A stretch of DNA of 62,037 nt from positions 1 to 62,037 of the forward strand of contig CAMEFI010000020.1 of NCBI GenBank assembly GCA_945915475.1, in the 5' to 3' direction. Of this stretch, positions 34,478-42,821 are shown piece by piece. The position numbers and the translations under genes were made by a program. Numbering within the stretch: position 1 is the stretch's first letter; each line of letters begins with the position of its first letter. Source of the DNA: an uncultured Clostridium sp. (GTDB lineage: Bacteria > Bacillota > Clostridia > Lachnospirales > Lachnospiraceae). The notes below the pieces were generated by a model. That model searched no databases. It was not told where the DNA came from and saw only the letters and a program-made list of their open reading frames with translations.

Positions 34478-34510
34478 CTCTATAGGATGAAAAGAATGGA
34501 GGACGAGAGT

Positions 34511-35350
34511 ATGGAGAATTTAGGATATTACAATGGTGAGTATGATTTGATTGAGAACATGAAGATTCCAATGAATGACCGGGTAAGTTATTTTGGTGAC
34601 GGTGTGTATGATGCTACCTATAGTCACAATCATATCATTTATGCCCTGGACGAGCATCTTGACCGGTTCTTTAACAGTGCAGGACTTCTGCAGCTGGAGA
34701 TTCCGTATACAAAGGCGGAATTAGGAGAAATTCTTCAGGAAATGGTAAAGAAAGTGGATAGTGGTGACCAGTTTGTATACTGGCAGCTTACCAGAGGAAC
34801 AGCACCGAGAAAGCATGCATTTCCGAAGGAGGGAAAGGCAAATCTCTGGATTACATTAACACCTTGTCCGGTGACGGACACCTATAAAAAGATTAAGCTG
34901 ATCACCTGTGAGGATACCCGTTTTCTGCACTGTAACATTAAGACATTGAATCTGCTTCCAAGTGTTATGGCGGCGCAGAAGACAGAAGAGGCCGGTTGTG
35001 ATGAAGCCGTATTCCACAGGGGAGATACCGTAACGGAATGTGCCCACAGTAATGTACATATCATTAAGGATGGTATCTTTAAAACCCATCCCACAGACCA
35101 CTATATTCTTCCGGGTATTGCAAGAGCACATCTTGTAAAGACCTGTAAGGCATTGGGAATCCCGGTAGATGAAACACCATTTACCGTGGCAGAGTTGATG
35201 GATGCAGATGAGGTGATTGTATCTTCTTCCGGTTCTTTCTGTTTAGCAGCAACAGAGGTGGATGGAGTGCCGGTTGGTGGCAAGGCACCGGAGCTGCTTC
35301 GGAAGATTCAGGATGCACTGGTTGCGGATTTCGAAGAAAAGACACGTTAG
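34511..35350 (+). CDS. D-amino-acid transaminase (class IV aminotransferase)
   Basis: 279 residues, the length of D-amino-acid transaminases. It begins with YYNGEYDLIENMKIPMNDR and the FGDGVYDATY pattern, and the PLP lysine is Lys144 in NIKTLNLLPS. The Asn/Ser-Xaa-His phosphate region AHSNVHII follows. It should move amino groups between D-amino acids and 2-oxoglutarate, giving D-glutamate. ATG 34511 has GGAGG 8 bases before it; ATG 34487 lies in the flank of the MITE-like element and is unlikely. It is first of six genes, and D-glutamate is the likely link to the next enzymes. A branched-chain or aminodeoxychorismate activity is less likely. Confidence 0.85.
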   Translation: MENLGYYNGEYDLIENMKIPMNDRVSYFGDGVYDATYSHNHIIYALDEHLDRFFNSAGLLQLEIPYTKAELGEILQEMVKKVDSGDQFVYWQLTRGTAPRKHAFPKEGKANLWITLTPCPVTDTYKKIKLITCEDTRFLHCNIKTLNLLPSVMAAQKTEEAGCDEAVFHRGDTVTECAHSNVHIIKDGIFKTHPTDHYILPGIARAHLVKTCKALGIPVDETPFTVAELMDADEVIVSSSGSFCLAATEVDGVPVGGKAPELLRKIQDALVADFEEKTR

Positions 35351-35362
35351 GAGATGATAAGG

Positions 35363-36439
35363 ATGACACAGGAAGAACTGACCATTGAGAATATTGGACA
35401 GGATTTAGATGATCTGATGAATCTGGATCCGAGAGGATACGGGGTGTGCAGGATTCTATACAAGGCATCCCGTGCATATATGAAAGAACCTCTTACCACA
35501 AAATGTGCAAAGGTGTTGATGGATACGGTTGAAGAAGGGGATGTGGTGTATATTCTTACGGGTTTTGTGTTGCTGCCATTTAAGAAGGCGGAGATGGACG
35601 GAATTGTGAGTGCCATGTTTTTGGCACGGTGTCTGGTGAAAGCATTTGGTGCCAAACCTGTTGTCATCTGTCCGGAAGACAATATGGAGGCGGTGAAAAA
35701 GCTTTCGGAGGTAATGGGACTTCATTTATATGATTCCATCGAGGATATACTCAATATGCCAATCTCTATGGCTGCCATTTCCTTTACAAAAGATGTGGAA
35801 ATGGCGCAGAAGCAGGCAGACGAACTGATTGCAATTGCGAAACCGGCAGCGGTGGTCAGTATTGAGGCACCGGGACCAAATGCGAAAGGGATTTACCATA
35901 ATGCAACGGGACTGGATGTAACGGAAATTGAAGCAAAAACGGATGTGCTGTTTCAGAAATTGCGGGAAATGGGAGTGCTTAATATAGCCATTGGAGATCT
36001 TGGAAATGAGATTGGAATGGGAACCATACGGGAGCATATTCAAAAATATGTACCTTACGCAGAACCGGGAGGATGCCAGTGTGGATGTGAAGGTGGAATC
36101 GCAACTGCATCTGAGGCAGATTATATCTTGACGGCAACGACATCGGATTGGGGATGTTATGGGTTAATGGCAGCAATTGCATTCCTAAAGGAGGATGTGG
36201 ATGTTTTTCAGGATCCGGATTTGCAGGAATATGCCATGAAGGAAGCTGCAAAAGCAGGCATGATTGATATGTACGGCTGGATGATACCCGCAATCGATGG
36301 TTTTGGAATCGAGATCAACCGGTCCATCGTCAGTATGATGCGGGAATGCATTTCCTATGCATTGAAATTAAAAGAAACCTGCAAACATCATTTTGTGCGG
36401 GTTCTTAATAAGCATTTTTATGATGACATGACAGCATAG
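35363..36439 (+). CDS. DUF4392 protein, C-terminal half homologue of D-glutamate cyclase
   Basis: 358 residues matching DUF4392, the family of the C-terminal domain of vertebrate D-glutamate cyclase (DGLUCY), which turns D-glutamate into 5-oxo-D-proline. Visible patterns are YILTGFVLLPF near 65, SIEAPGPNAKGIYHNATG near 170, and GIGDLGNEIGMG-like and GGCQCGCEGG loops near 220-250. ATG 35363 has AGGAG at a 9-base distance; ATG 35354 is too close. It sits between the transaminase and the 5-oxoprolinase genes. I infer a cytoplasmic cyclase step; pairing with the DUF1445 protein is inferred, not shown. Confidence 0.8.
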   Translation: MTQEELTIENIGQDLDDLMNLDPRGYGVCRILYKASRAYMKEPLTTKCAKVLMDTVEEGDVVYILTGFVLLPFKKAEMDGIVSAMFLARCLVKAFGAKPVVICPEDNMEAVKKLSEVMGLHLYDSIEDILNMPISMAAISFTKDVEMAQKQADELIAIAKPAAVVSIEAPGPNAKGIYHNATGLDVTEIEAKTDVLFQKLREMGVLNIAIGDLGNEIGMGTIREHIQKYVPYAEPGGCQCGCEGGIATASEADYILTATTSDWGCYGLMAAIAFLKEDVDVFQDPDLQEYAMKEAAKAGMIDMYGWMIPAIDGFGIEINRSIVSMMRECISYALKLKETCKHHFVRVLNKHFYDDMTA

Positions 36440-36456
36440 TATACAGGTGAGCTTCA

Positions 36457-36476
36457 CAGGTGTTTCGCAAATGCCT
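36457..36476 (-). repeat. Copy of the dispersed TTGCGAAAC motif
   Basis: CAGGTGTTTCGCAAATGCCT, which read on the minus strand gives AGGCATTTGCGAAACACCTG, matches the window consensus. It lies in the 68-base gap between the DUF4392 gene and pxpB. Confidence 0.5.
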
Positions 36477-36507
36477 GAGTAGAGATTCAGGAAAGAAGGT
36501 GAGTCGG

Positions 36508-37233
36508 ATGAGGGGATATCGTTTTTTAAGAAATGGAGATAAAGCAATTACCATGGAGTTGGGAAATACCGTAAATGAGGGAGTGAACCGTCAGGTGACT
36601 GCGATTTGCAGTGAAATGATGCAGCAGCAGGTAGCGGGAATTGTGGATCTGATACCCACATTCAGGTCTCTTACAGTGTGCTTTGAGCCGGGGATGATCC
36701 GGGAGTGGAAAGTGAAGTCAATGCTTAAGAAGGCATATCGGAAGAGTAGCAGTGAAGGTACGGGAACGCATCGGGTTGTGTGTATTCCGGTTTGTTACGG
36801 GAAAGAGTATGGACCGGATCTTGCAGAGGTTGCAGCCTATCATAACATGACAGAGGAAGAGATTGTCCGGCTGCATTGTGGCAGGGATTATCTTATTTAT
36901 ATGTTGGGATTTTTGCCGGGATTTCCGTATCTTGGAGGTATGGATGAGAAGCTGACCACACCGAGACTGGATAGCCCGAGAGTACTTATCGAGCCGGGCA
37001 GTGTGGGAATTGGCGGCGGGCAGACAGGCATTTATCCCATGGCCTCGCCGGGGGGGTGGCGGTTAATTGGCCGGACGCCGGTACGACTATATGATTCTAA
37101 TAAAGAGGATAGTGTTCCCTATGAGGCAGGGGATTATATCCGGTTTGTGCCTGTTACGCAGGCGCAGTATCGGGAGATTGAACAAGAGATAGAGGCGGGT
37201 ACGTATAAGCTTCTAATCGAGGAAGGCAGGTGA
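36508..37233 (+). CDS. pxpB: 5-oxoprolinase subunit PxpB (KipI family)
   Basis: 241 residues of the KipI/carboxyltransferase subunit C-D family. The patterns VDLIPTFRSLTVCFEP and YMLGFLPGFPYLGGMDEKL, then GSVGIGGGQTGIYPMASPGGW are characteristic. With PxpC and PxpA it hydrolyses 5-oxoproline to glutamate using ATP. The frame is open from 36460, but ATG 36508 has AAGAAGGTGA upstream and fits the family's N-terminus. Confidence 0.92.
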   Translation: MRGYRFLRNGDKAITMELGNTVNEGVNRQVTAICSEMMQQQVAGIVDLIPTFRSLTVCFEPGMIREWKVKSMLKKAYRKSSSEGTGTHRVVCIPVCYGKEYGPDLAEVAAYHNMTEEEIVRLHCGRDYLIYMLGFLPGFPYLGGMDEKLTTPRLDSPRVLIEPGSVGIGGGQTGIYPMASPGGWRLIGRTPVRLYDSNKEDSVPYEAGDYIRFVPVTQAQYREIEQEIEAGTYKLLIEEGR

Positions 37234-37237
37234 TTCC

Positions 37238-38137
37238 ATGAAAATGAAGATACTGTCAGCAGGACCTCTTACCACGATTCAGGATAAGGGACGATTTGGA
37301 TATATGCGGTATGGAATTACAACATCCGGTGTGTTGGATGATAAAGCATATGCCTATGGAAATGCGTTGCTTGGTAATCAGTCAGATGAGGCATGTCTGG
37401 AAATGACCGTAAAGGGTGCTGCGATTTCCTTTGAAGGAAGTGGTGCCGTTGCCATTGTGGGTGCAGACATGCTCCCGAAGATGAATGGAAATCCCATATC
37501 AGCGAATATTCGCATAGAAGTAAAGGATGGTGATTTGCTGGAGTTTGGATTTGCCACAAAAGGATTGCGCACGTATCTGTGCGTAGAAGGCGGGATTGAT
37601 GTACCTCTTGTGTATGGCAGCCGATCTACGAATCTGAAATGTGGATTTGGTGGATTTCGGGGGCGGAAATTAGCAGATGGTGATGTGTTGGTAACGTATC
37701 CGGTGACAGAATACAGACGTAGGGCAGAATTCTTACCGGAGGAATATCATGTGCCGGAGGGTGAGGACATGACGGTGCATGTTGTGTTAGGTCCCCAGGA
37801 TAATATGTTTACGGCAAAGGGAATCCAGACATTTCTGTGTGCCACCTATAAGGTGACGCCGGAATCAGACCGAATGGGAATCCGGCTTTTGGGAGAGCCG
37901 TTAGAAGGAGTAAATGGTATGGATATCATTTCGGATGCCATTCCATTAGGAAGTATACAGGTGTCGGCAAGTGGTCAGCCGATTATTCTGTTAGCAGACC
38001 GGCAGACCACGGGTGGATATGCCAAGATTGCAACGGTAATCAGCACAGACATCTGGAAACTGGCACAGGCAAGGCCGGGGACAAGGCTTCATTTTGAGGC
38101 GGTAACGGTAAGAAATTGGAAGGAAAGAAGGCGGTAA
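37238..38137 (+). CDS. pxpC: 5-oxoprolinase subunit PxpC (KipA, biotin-dependent carboxyltransferase family)
   Basis: 299 residues of the KipA/biotin-dependent carboxyltransferase-like family. Family marks are LSAGPLTTIQDKGRFGYMRYGI, NALLGN, VGADM and SDAIPLGSIQVSASGQPIILL. It forms the 5-oxoprolinase complex with PxpB. The gene starts 4 bases after pxpB and ends one base before the DUF1445 gene. All expected motifs are present and the length is normal. Confidence 0.92.
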   Translation: MKMKILSAGPLTTIQDKGRFGYMRYGITTSGVLDDKAYAYGNALLGNQSDEACLEMTVKGAAISFEGSGAVAIVGADMLPKMNGNPISANIRIEVKDGDLLEFGFATKGLRTYLCVEGGIDVPLVYGSRSTNLKCGFGGFRGRKLADGDVLVTYPVTEYRRRAEFLPEEYHVPEGEDMTVHVVLGPQDNMFTAKGIQTFLCATYKVTPESDRMGIRLLGEPLEGVNGMDIISDAIPLGSIQVSASGQPIILLADRQTTGGYAKIATVISTDIWKLAQARPGTRLHFEAVTVRNWKERRR

Positions 38138-38138
38138 T

Positions 38139-38909
38139 ATGACTCCAAAAGAGATTAGAAGGAAGATCAGAAAGGGTGAAATAACCACGAATACGGCAGG
38201 TATGTGCAACGGATATGCGCAGGCGAATCTTGTCATTCTGCCAAAGAAATATGCATATGATTTTTTATTGTTTGCAAGCAGAAATCCCACATCCTGTCCG
38301 CTTCTTGAAGTTTTAGATGAGGGTAGCAGGTATACAAAATATATGGCAGACCATGCAGATATTGCAACGGATATCCCGAAGTACCGCATTTATAAAAAAG
38401 GGATATTGGTGGAAGAAGTAACGGATATTTCCGGGTATTGGCAGGAGAACTTTGTGGCATTCCTGATTGGGTGCAGTTTTTCTTTTGAAGGAGAATTGCT
38501 GGATGCGCAAGTACCGGTGCGACATATTGAGCAGGGGAGAAATGTGCCAATGTTTCTTACCAATATTGCCTGTGAGCCGGCGGGCGTTTTCCATGGAAAT
38601 ATGGTAGTATCCATGCGGCCGATTCCTTGCCATCAGGTTGTTCGGGCGGTTACCGCAACAGCGGCTATGCCGAAAGTGCATGGGGCTCCGATCCACATCG
38701 GTTCCCCGGAGCTTATTGGAATTCAGGATATTACAAAACCGGATTTTGGAGACAGCGTAGAATTCGTGGCTGGAGATGTGCCTGTATTCTGGCCGTGTGG
38801 TGTAACACCCCAGGCGGCAATCATGGCTGCAAAACCGGAACTTGCAATTACCCACGCACCAGGACATATGTTTATAACCGACGTGCGTAACAGTGTTTTG
38901 AAAAATTAG
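38139..38909 (+). CDS. DUF1445 putative hydro-lyase, N-terminal half homologue of D-glutamate cyclase
   Basis: 256 residues matching the DUF1445 putative hydro-lyase family: GMCNGYAQANLVILPKKYA, LIGCSFSFEGELLDA, then HIGSPELIGIQDI and VPVFWPCGVTPQAA. DUF1445-type sequence forms the N-terminal half of vertebrate DGLUCY. It lies one base after pxpC and before pxpA, a usual location in bacterial 5-oxoproline operons. Here the other DGLUCY half, DUF4392, is also present. The biochemical role of the bacterial protein alone is uncertain; hydro-lyase or cyclase activity is inferred. Confidence 0.85.
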   Translation: MTPKEIRRKIRKGEITTNTAGMCNGYAQANLVILPKKYAYDFLLFASRNPTSCPLLEVLDEGSRYTKYMADHADIATDIPKYRIYKKGILVEEVTDISGYWQENFVAFLIGCSFSFEGELLDAQVPVRHIEQGRNVPMFLTNIACEPAGVFHGNMVVSMRPIPCHQVVRAVTATAAMPKVHGAPIHIGSPELIGIQDITKPDFGDSVEFVAGDVPVFWPCGVTPQAAIMAAKPELAITHAPGHMFITDVRNSVLKN

Positions 38910-38927
38910 GCGGAAGGAGAGAGGGTT

Positions 38928-39683
38928 ATGAGCAGTATCGATCTAAATTGTGATTTGGGAGAGAGTTTTGGCAATTATAAGTTAGGGATGGATGAGGAAG
39001 TGATTGCCTATGTTACATCTGTAAATATTGCCTGTGGATATCATGCAGGAGATCCCCTTGTAATGGAGAAGACAGTGAAGATGGCGGCAGAGCAGGGAGT
39101 GAGCATTGGTGCCCATCCGGGATTACCGGATTTGATGGGTTTCGGACGGCGGATGATGAAGATCACTCCGGAAGAGGCGAAGGTATATATGTTGTATCAG
39201 CTAGGAGCCTTAGATGCATTTTGCAAGAGTGCAGGGGTGAAGATGCATCATGTGAAGCCCCATGGCGCTTTATATAATATGGCGGCAAAGGATGCTGCTC
39301 TTGCAAAGGCTATCTGTGAAGCCATCAAAGAGTATGACGAATCTCTGGTCTTACTTGCACTTGCCAATAGTGAAATGATTGGGGCGGCAGAGAAAATGGG
39401 ACTTGCCTATGCCAATGAAGTATTTGCAGACCGGGCATATGAGCCGGATGGAACATTGGTGGCAAGAACAAAAGAGGGAGCTATGATTGAGGATGAAGAC
39501 CGGGCTATTGACAGGGTGATTCGTATGGTGAAAGAAGGCAAGGTAATGGCCGTTGACGGAACAGATGTGGATATTCAGGCAGATTCCGTCTGCGTTCACG
39601 GAGATGGACCGAAGGCACTTATGTTTGTAAAAAAAATCCGGGAGAAATTATTAAAAGAAGGAATAGAAGTGCGAAGAATGTAG
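38928..39683 (+). CDS. pxpA: 5-oxoprolinase subunit PxpA (LamB/YcsF family)
   Basis: 251 residues of the LamB/YcsF family. Hallmarks are [14 protein letters not shown] at the start, [37 protein letters not shown] and the C-terminal CVHGDGP. It is the third subunit of 5-oxoprolinase. It ends the operon; a new promoter for the zinc-ribbon gene begins just beyond its stop. Confidence 0.94.
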   Translation: MSSIDLNCDLGESFGNYKLGMDEEVIAYVTSVNIACGYHAGDPLVMEKTVKMAAEQGVSIGAHPGLPDLMGFGRRMMKITPEEAKVYMLYQLGALDAFCKSAGVKMHHVKPHGALYNMAAKDAALAKAICEAIKEYDESLVLLALANSEMIGAAEKMGLAYANEVFADRAYEPDGTLVARTKEGAMIEDEDRAIDRVIRMVKEGKVMAVDGTDVDIQADSVCVHGDGPKALMFVKKIREKLLKEGIEVRRM

Positions 39684-39712
39684 TTGATTTCCCTTATTTG
39701 GCAGTGTATAAT
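39684..39712 (+). promoter_or_regulatory. Promoter of the zinc-ribbon protein gene
   Basis: TTGATT (39684-39689), a 17-bp spacer and TATAAT (39707-39712), directly after the pxpA stop codon. The zinc-ribbon gene is therefore expressed independently of the pxp operon. Confidence 0.7.
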
Positions 39713-39757
39713 TACTCTTATATATGGTTACAAAAGATGATTAAGGAGAAGTGAACA

Positions 39758-40162
39758 ATGGCAGATTTAAAAAGCTCTATTACAAAAGGAATTGCTACGA
39801 TTAACATGAAGACGAATAACATGTTAGAGGAAAGCAAATGCAGAACATATATTTCCACTCTGGAAAAAGAGATTGAAGGATTGAAACAGATGGCCGGTGA
39901 TAAGCTTTATCAGAGCTTTGAAAGTGGCAATTTTTCGGTAGATGGTTTAGAGAATATTATGGTTGAGATACAGGAAAAATATAAGGTTATCAGCCAGCAG
40001 AAAGAGGCTATTAAGCAGATGCAGGAACAGGCACAGCGTATTCTTGGCTCAGAACAGAATAATACAGTTCCACAGGCTGGTGTTATATATTGTAGTTCCT
40101 GTGGTGCACAGAATCAGGTAGGATATAAGTTCTGTACAAAATGCGGAAGCCCAATGGAATAG
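39758..40162 (+). CDS. Coiled-coil protein with C-terminal zinc ribbon
   Basis: 134 residues. A helical, coiled-coil-like part covers residues 10-95 (LEKEIEGLKQMAGDKLYQ, QEKYKVISQQKEAIKQM). A double-CxxC zinc ribbon ends the protein (CSSCGAQNQVGYKFCTKC). No signal peptide or membrane segment is present. The zinc ribbon resembles those of many regulator or scaffold proteins. Function unknown. It has its own promoter and shares a terminator with the convergent DeoR gene. Confidence 0.8.
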   Translation: MADLKSSITKGIATINMKTNNMLEESKCRTYISTLEKEIEGLKQMAGDKLYQSFESGNFSVDGLENIMVEIQEKYKVISQQKEAIKQMQEQAQRILGSEQNNTVPQAGVIYCSSCGAQNQVGYKFCTKCGSPME

Positions 40163-40213
40163 AATATAAATGGTTGACGGTAATTTAAGTTAGCGTAATT
40201 ATGAGTTCTATAT

Positions 40214-40246
40214 AAGTCGAAGGGAAACCAGAAACCTTCGGCTTTT
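40214..40246. terminator. Bidirectional terminator between the zinc-ribbon and DeoR genes
   Basis: AAGTCGAAGG (40214-40223) pairs with CCTTCGGCTT (40235-40244) with one G-U, followed by TT. The stem is identical to the one at 41414-41446. A promoter-like TTGACG with TAATTA 16 bases on lies just before it. Confidence 0.65.
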
Positions 40247-41024
40247 ACATTGTGACGACATCTAATCCGATTCCCTTTTCCTCGAAATATTCGGTGTATT
40301 CTGCAGGTGGGGTGTCATCTGTAATGATATGGTTCATGCAGGAAATGTCGGCATATGTCATAATGCCGGCATTTCCAAATTTGTCATGGTCAGCAAGAAG
40401 AAAGTGCTGCTCGCTCCGTTTCAGTGCAGCCTGTTTGATCTCGTATTCTTCAAAGGTTGCATTGGTCACCTGACGGGACAGGGAAATGCCGGTGCATGCC
40501 ATAAAGGCCTTGGTCATATTAAAGGTAGAAAGATAATTCACACCACAGGAACCTACCAGTGATTCCGTGCCACGAAGCAGTAATCCCGGAAGGGAGATCA
40601 CTTTGATGTTTTCATATTGTAATAACTTCACGAGGGCGGGTATGCTATAGGTAATTACGGTGAGATTGGGAATCTCTCCCAGATAGGGAATCATGTTAAG
40701 TGTAGTGGTACCGGAATCTAAGAAAATGATATCGCCGGCATCTACATAGGAGGCGGCTTTCCGGGAAATAAGCAGTTTTTCATTGTTATTGCTGGAGTTG
40801 CGTTCTTCAAACGGGCGCAGTGTTTTGGCATGCACTGTGGAAGAGGATGTGTTGGCAACTACACCACCGTACACCTTAATGACACTTCCCTGGGTGCATA
40901 AGGTATCGATGTCCCGGCGGATGGTGTTCATGGAAACACCAAATTCAGTACATAATTGTTCCATAGTGACGGACTTATTCTTTACAATATATTCCAAAAT
41001 CGATTCAATTCTTTTAATACGCAT
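40245..41024 (-). CDS. DeoR/GlpR family transcriptional regulator
   Basis: 259 residues. N-terminal DeoR HTH: MRIKRIESILEYIVKNKSVTMEQL, then FGVSMNTIRRDIDTL. The C-terminal sugar-phosphate sensor domain follows (IFLDSGTTTLNMIPYLGE, then FMACTGIS and KFGNAGI). AAAGGAGGGATT precedes the ATG. It is divergent from the alcohol dehydrogenase/aminotransferase operon and may regulate it. Its 5' leader is interrupted by a MITE-like element that lies between the promoter and the ribosome site. Confidence 0.9.
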   Translation of the reverse strand: MRIKRIESILEYIVKNKSVTMEQLCTEFGVSMNTIRRDIDTLCTQGSVIKVYGGVVANTSSSTVHAKTLRPFEERNSSNNNEKLLISRKAASYVDAGDIIFLDSGTTTLNMIPYLGEIPNLTVITYSIPALVKLLQYENIKVISLPGLLLRGTESLVGSCGVNYLSTFNMTKAFMACTGISLSRQVTNATFEEYEIKQAALKRSEQHFLLADHDKFGNAGIMTYADISCMNHIITDDTPPAEYTEYFEEKGIGLDVVTM

Positions 41025-41055
41025 AATAATCCCTCCTTTTATATATGGTTAATTT

Positions 41056-41259
41056 GGCGTTTGCGAAACTCCTGCTTCTTTTATAAACGTTGTGCAATTT
41101 GACAATATCCTCGCTGGCACGCTTGCGCTGCTCTCGCCTCGCAGCGGTACTAAACTCGTGTTTCACACTCGTTAAGTACCGGCGGTCTCAAAGCACCTGC
41201 TTAGGATACTTGTCAAATCTGCACAACTCAATATACATTTTAAGAGTTTCGCAATTGCC
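41056..41259. mobile_element. MITE-like element in the deoR leader, flanked by a 16-bp direct repeat
   Basis: A 204-bp non-coding element. Its ends are GGCGTTTGCGAAACTC (left) and, inverted, GGCAATTGCGAAACTC (right). Further in, GTTGTGCAATTTGACAATATCC at left matches the inverted right arm GTTGTGCAGATTTGACAAG, so the arms are about 55 bp. A central hairpin CGGTACT/AGTACCG gives an overall long hairpin. The 16-bp direct repeat TATATATGGTTAATTT flanks it at 41040-41055 and 41260-41275. It splits the deoR promoter from its ribosome site. There is no ORF inside, so any transposition would need an enzyme from elsewhere. Confidence 0.75.
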
Positions 41260-41292
41260 TATATATGGTTAATTTGAGTAAGTGTTGGGTAT

Positions 41293-41321
41293 ATTATATA
41301 TAAGTTGGAAGAACTTGTAAA
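41293..41321 (-). promoter_or_regulatory. Promoter of deoR (separated from the gene by the MITE-like element)
   Basis: On the minus strand TTTACA (41321-41316), a 17-bp spacer and TATAAT (41298-41293). Without the insertion it would lie about 50 bases before the deoR ribosome site; now the leader is about 220 bases longer. Confidence 0.6.
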
Positions 41322-41376
41322 GTTTGGAAATTACGAAATGAGAAAATGATGATTTTAGAAAAAATGAAATTAGGGC

Positions 41377-41405
41377 TTGCAAATTTGGAAAAGTGAAGTT
41401 ATAAT
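41377..41405 (+). promoter_or_regulatory. Promoter immediately before a terminator, upstream of the alcohol dehydrogenase gene
   Basis: TTGCAA (41377-41382), a 17-bp spacer and TATAAT (41400-41405). The RNA would start near 41412 and terminate within about 40 bases at 41449, giving a tiny RNA or an attenuated leader. Confidence 0.65.
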
Positions 41406-41413
41406 CTCTCAAT

Positions 41414-41449
41414 AAGTCGAAGGTGATTCACAAAAACCTTCGGCTTTTT
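41414..41449 (+). terminator. Intrinsic terminator in the leader of the alcohol dehydrogenase operon
   Basis: AAGTCGAAGG (41414-41423) pairs with CCTTCGGCTT (41437-41446), loop TGATTCACAAAAA, then TTT. The stem is identical to that at 40214-40244 while the loops differ. Confidence 0.7.
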
Positions 41450-41517
41450 CTTTTGCTTGATAATATAAAGTAAAGGAAAACATATACTTAATTTAATAAA
41501 AAACAAACAAAATGCTC

Positions 41518-41546
41518 TTGACACAGTGATAATATGGCGGTAATAT
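41518..41546 (+). promoter_or_regulatory. Main promoter of the alcohol dehydrogenase/aminotransferase operon
   Basis: A perfect TTGACA (41518-41523), a 17-bp spacer and TAATAT (41541-41546), 70 bases before the dehydrogenase ATG. Confidence 0.75.
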
Positions 41547-41568
41547 CTACCCAACAAATGACATAAAC

Positions 41569-41587
41569 ATTATCAAAATATGATAAT
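41569..41587. promoter_or_regulatory. Operator-like palindrome ATTATCA-N5-TGATAAT
   Basis: A perfect 7-bp inverted repeat with a 5-bp spacer, about 15-35 bases downstream of the likely transcription start. Binding here would block the operon; the divergent DeoR protein is the obvious candidate. Confidence 0.5.
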
Positions 41588-41616
41588 TGTTAGGTGGAGT
41601 GAGGAGTGTGATGTAA

Positions 41617-42768
41617 ATGGCAAGCAAATTTATCATGCCGAAACAGGTGATCAGTGGTGCGGATGCCTTAGAGCAGAGTAAGGCTGTGATCAAGACACTT
41701 GGTACCAAAGCGTTGGTGGTAAGCGGCAAGGTAATGAGCCGGATCGGCAATGTAAAGTTGGTTACCGATTTGTTGGATGAGATTGGAATTGGCTGGGCTG
41801 TCTATGATGATATTACCGGAGAACCGGATGATGTGATGATTGACGGCGGTGTGGAAGCTTACAAGGCAAACGGATGTGATTTTCTGATTGCCATAGGTGG
41901 TGGAAGCCCCATGGATTCCATGAAAGCAATTGGAGCATTGATTACGAATCCGGGTAAGATTGCAGATTACATGGGAAAAGAGATTACGAATCCTCTTCCA
42001 CCAATGGTTGCAATTCCCACTACAGCAGGTACCGGTTCGGAAGCGACACAGTTTACCATTATTACCGATACCAAGACAAGCATTAAGATGTTACTTAAGG
42101 GGGCTGTGCTGATACCGGATGTTGCTGTTGTAGATGCATCATTTACCGTATCTTCTCCAAAGAGTGTGACCAATGCAACCGGATTAGACGCCTTAACCCA
42201 TGCAGTGGAAGGATATACCTCCAGGAAAGCGTCACCCCTTACCGATGTATTTGCAATAGACGCAGTAAAGAGGATATTCAAATATCTTCCAAGAGCTTAC
42301 CAGAATGGTGAGGATATAGAGGCTAGAGAGGAAATGATATTAGCAGCCTTAGAAGCCGGCGTTGTCATCAATAATTCTTCAGTAACATTGGTTCATGGCA
42401 TGAGCCGTCCCATCGGTGCAAACTTCCACGTGCCACATGGGTTATCCAATGCTATGTTATTAAAGGTTTGTCTAACTTTTGCGTTAGATGGAGCCTACGA
42501 AGAATTTGCAGACTTGGGAAGAGCCATTGAAGTTGCCACGAAAGAGGATGATGATGAGACCGCAGCAAAGGCATTTCTGAAAGCAATCATTGAATTGTGT
42601 GAAACGTTAGAGGTTCCAACCTTAGAAGAATATGGTGTAGAGAAAGATGCATTTTTTGAGGTTATGGACAAGATGGCGGAGGATGCCATTGCCAGTGGAA
42701 GTCCTGGTAATACACGAAAGACTACCACGAAAGCCGACGTCTTGGAAATGTACAAAGAATTATGGTAA
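41617..42768 (+). CDS. Iron-containing (group III) alcohol dehydrogenase
   Basis: 383 residues. NAD(P)-binding GGGSPMDS is near residue 94. The metal ligands are Asp191 (LDALTHAVEGY), His195, His260 (LVHGMSRPIGA) and His274 (HVPHGL). Such enzymes reduce aldehydes to alcohols in the cytoplasm: 1,3-propanediol, 4-hydroxybutyrate or sulfoacetaldehyde reductases all belong here. The next gene is a class III aminotransferase that would make an aldehyde from an amino compound, so the two probably act in sequence. Substrate uncertain. Confidence 0.9.
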   Translation: MASKFIMPKQVISGADALEQSKAVIKTLGTKALVVSGKVMSRIGNVKLVTDLLDEIGIGWAVYDDITGEPDDVMIDGGVEAYKANGCDFLIAIGGGSPMDSMKAIGALITNPGKIADYMGKEITNPLPPMVAIPTTAGTGSEATQFTIITDTKTSIKMLLKGAVLIPDVAVVDASFTVSSPKSVTNATGLDALTHAVEGYTSRKASPLTDVFAIDAVKRIFKYLPRAYQNGEDIEAREEMILAALEAGVVINNSSVTLVHGMSRPIGANFHVPHGLSNAMLLKVCLTFALDGAYEEFADLGRAIEVATKEDDDETAAKAFLKAIIELCETLEVPTLEEYGVEKDAFFEVMDKMAEDAIASGSPGNTRKTTTKADVLEMYKELW

Positions 42769-42821
42769 TACAAGGCAGATGCAAATCTGAAGAATATATT
42801 TGAAAAAAGGAGATATGTATT

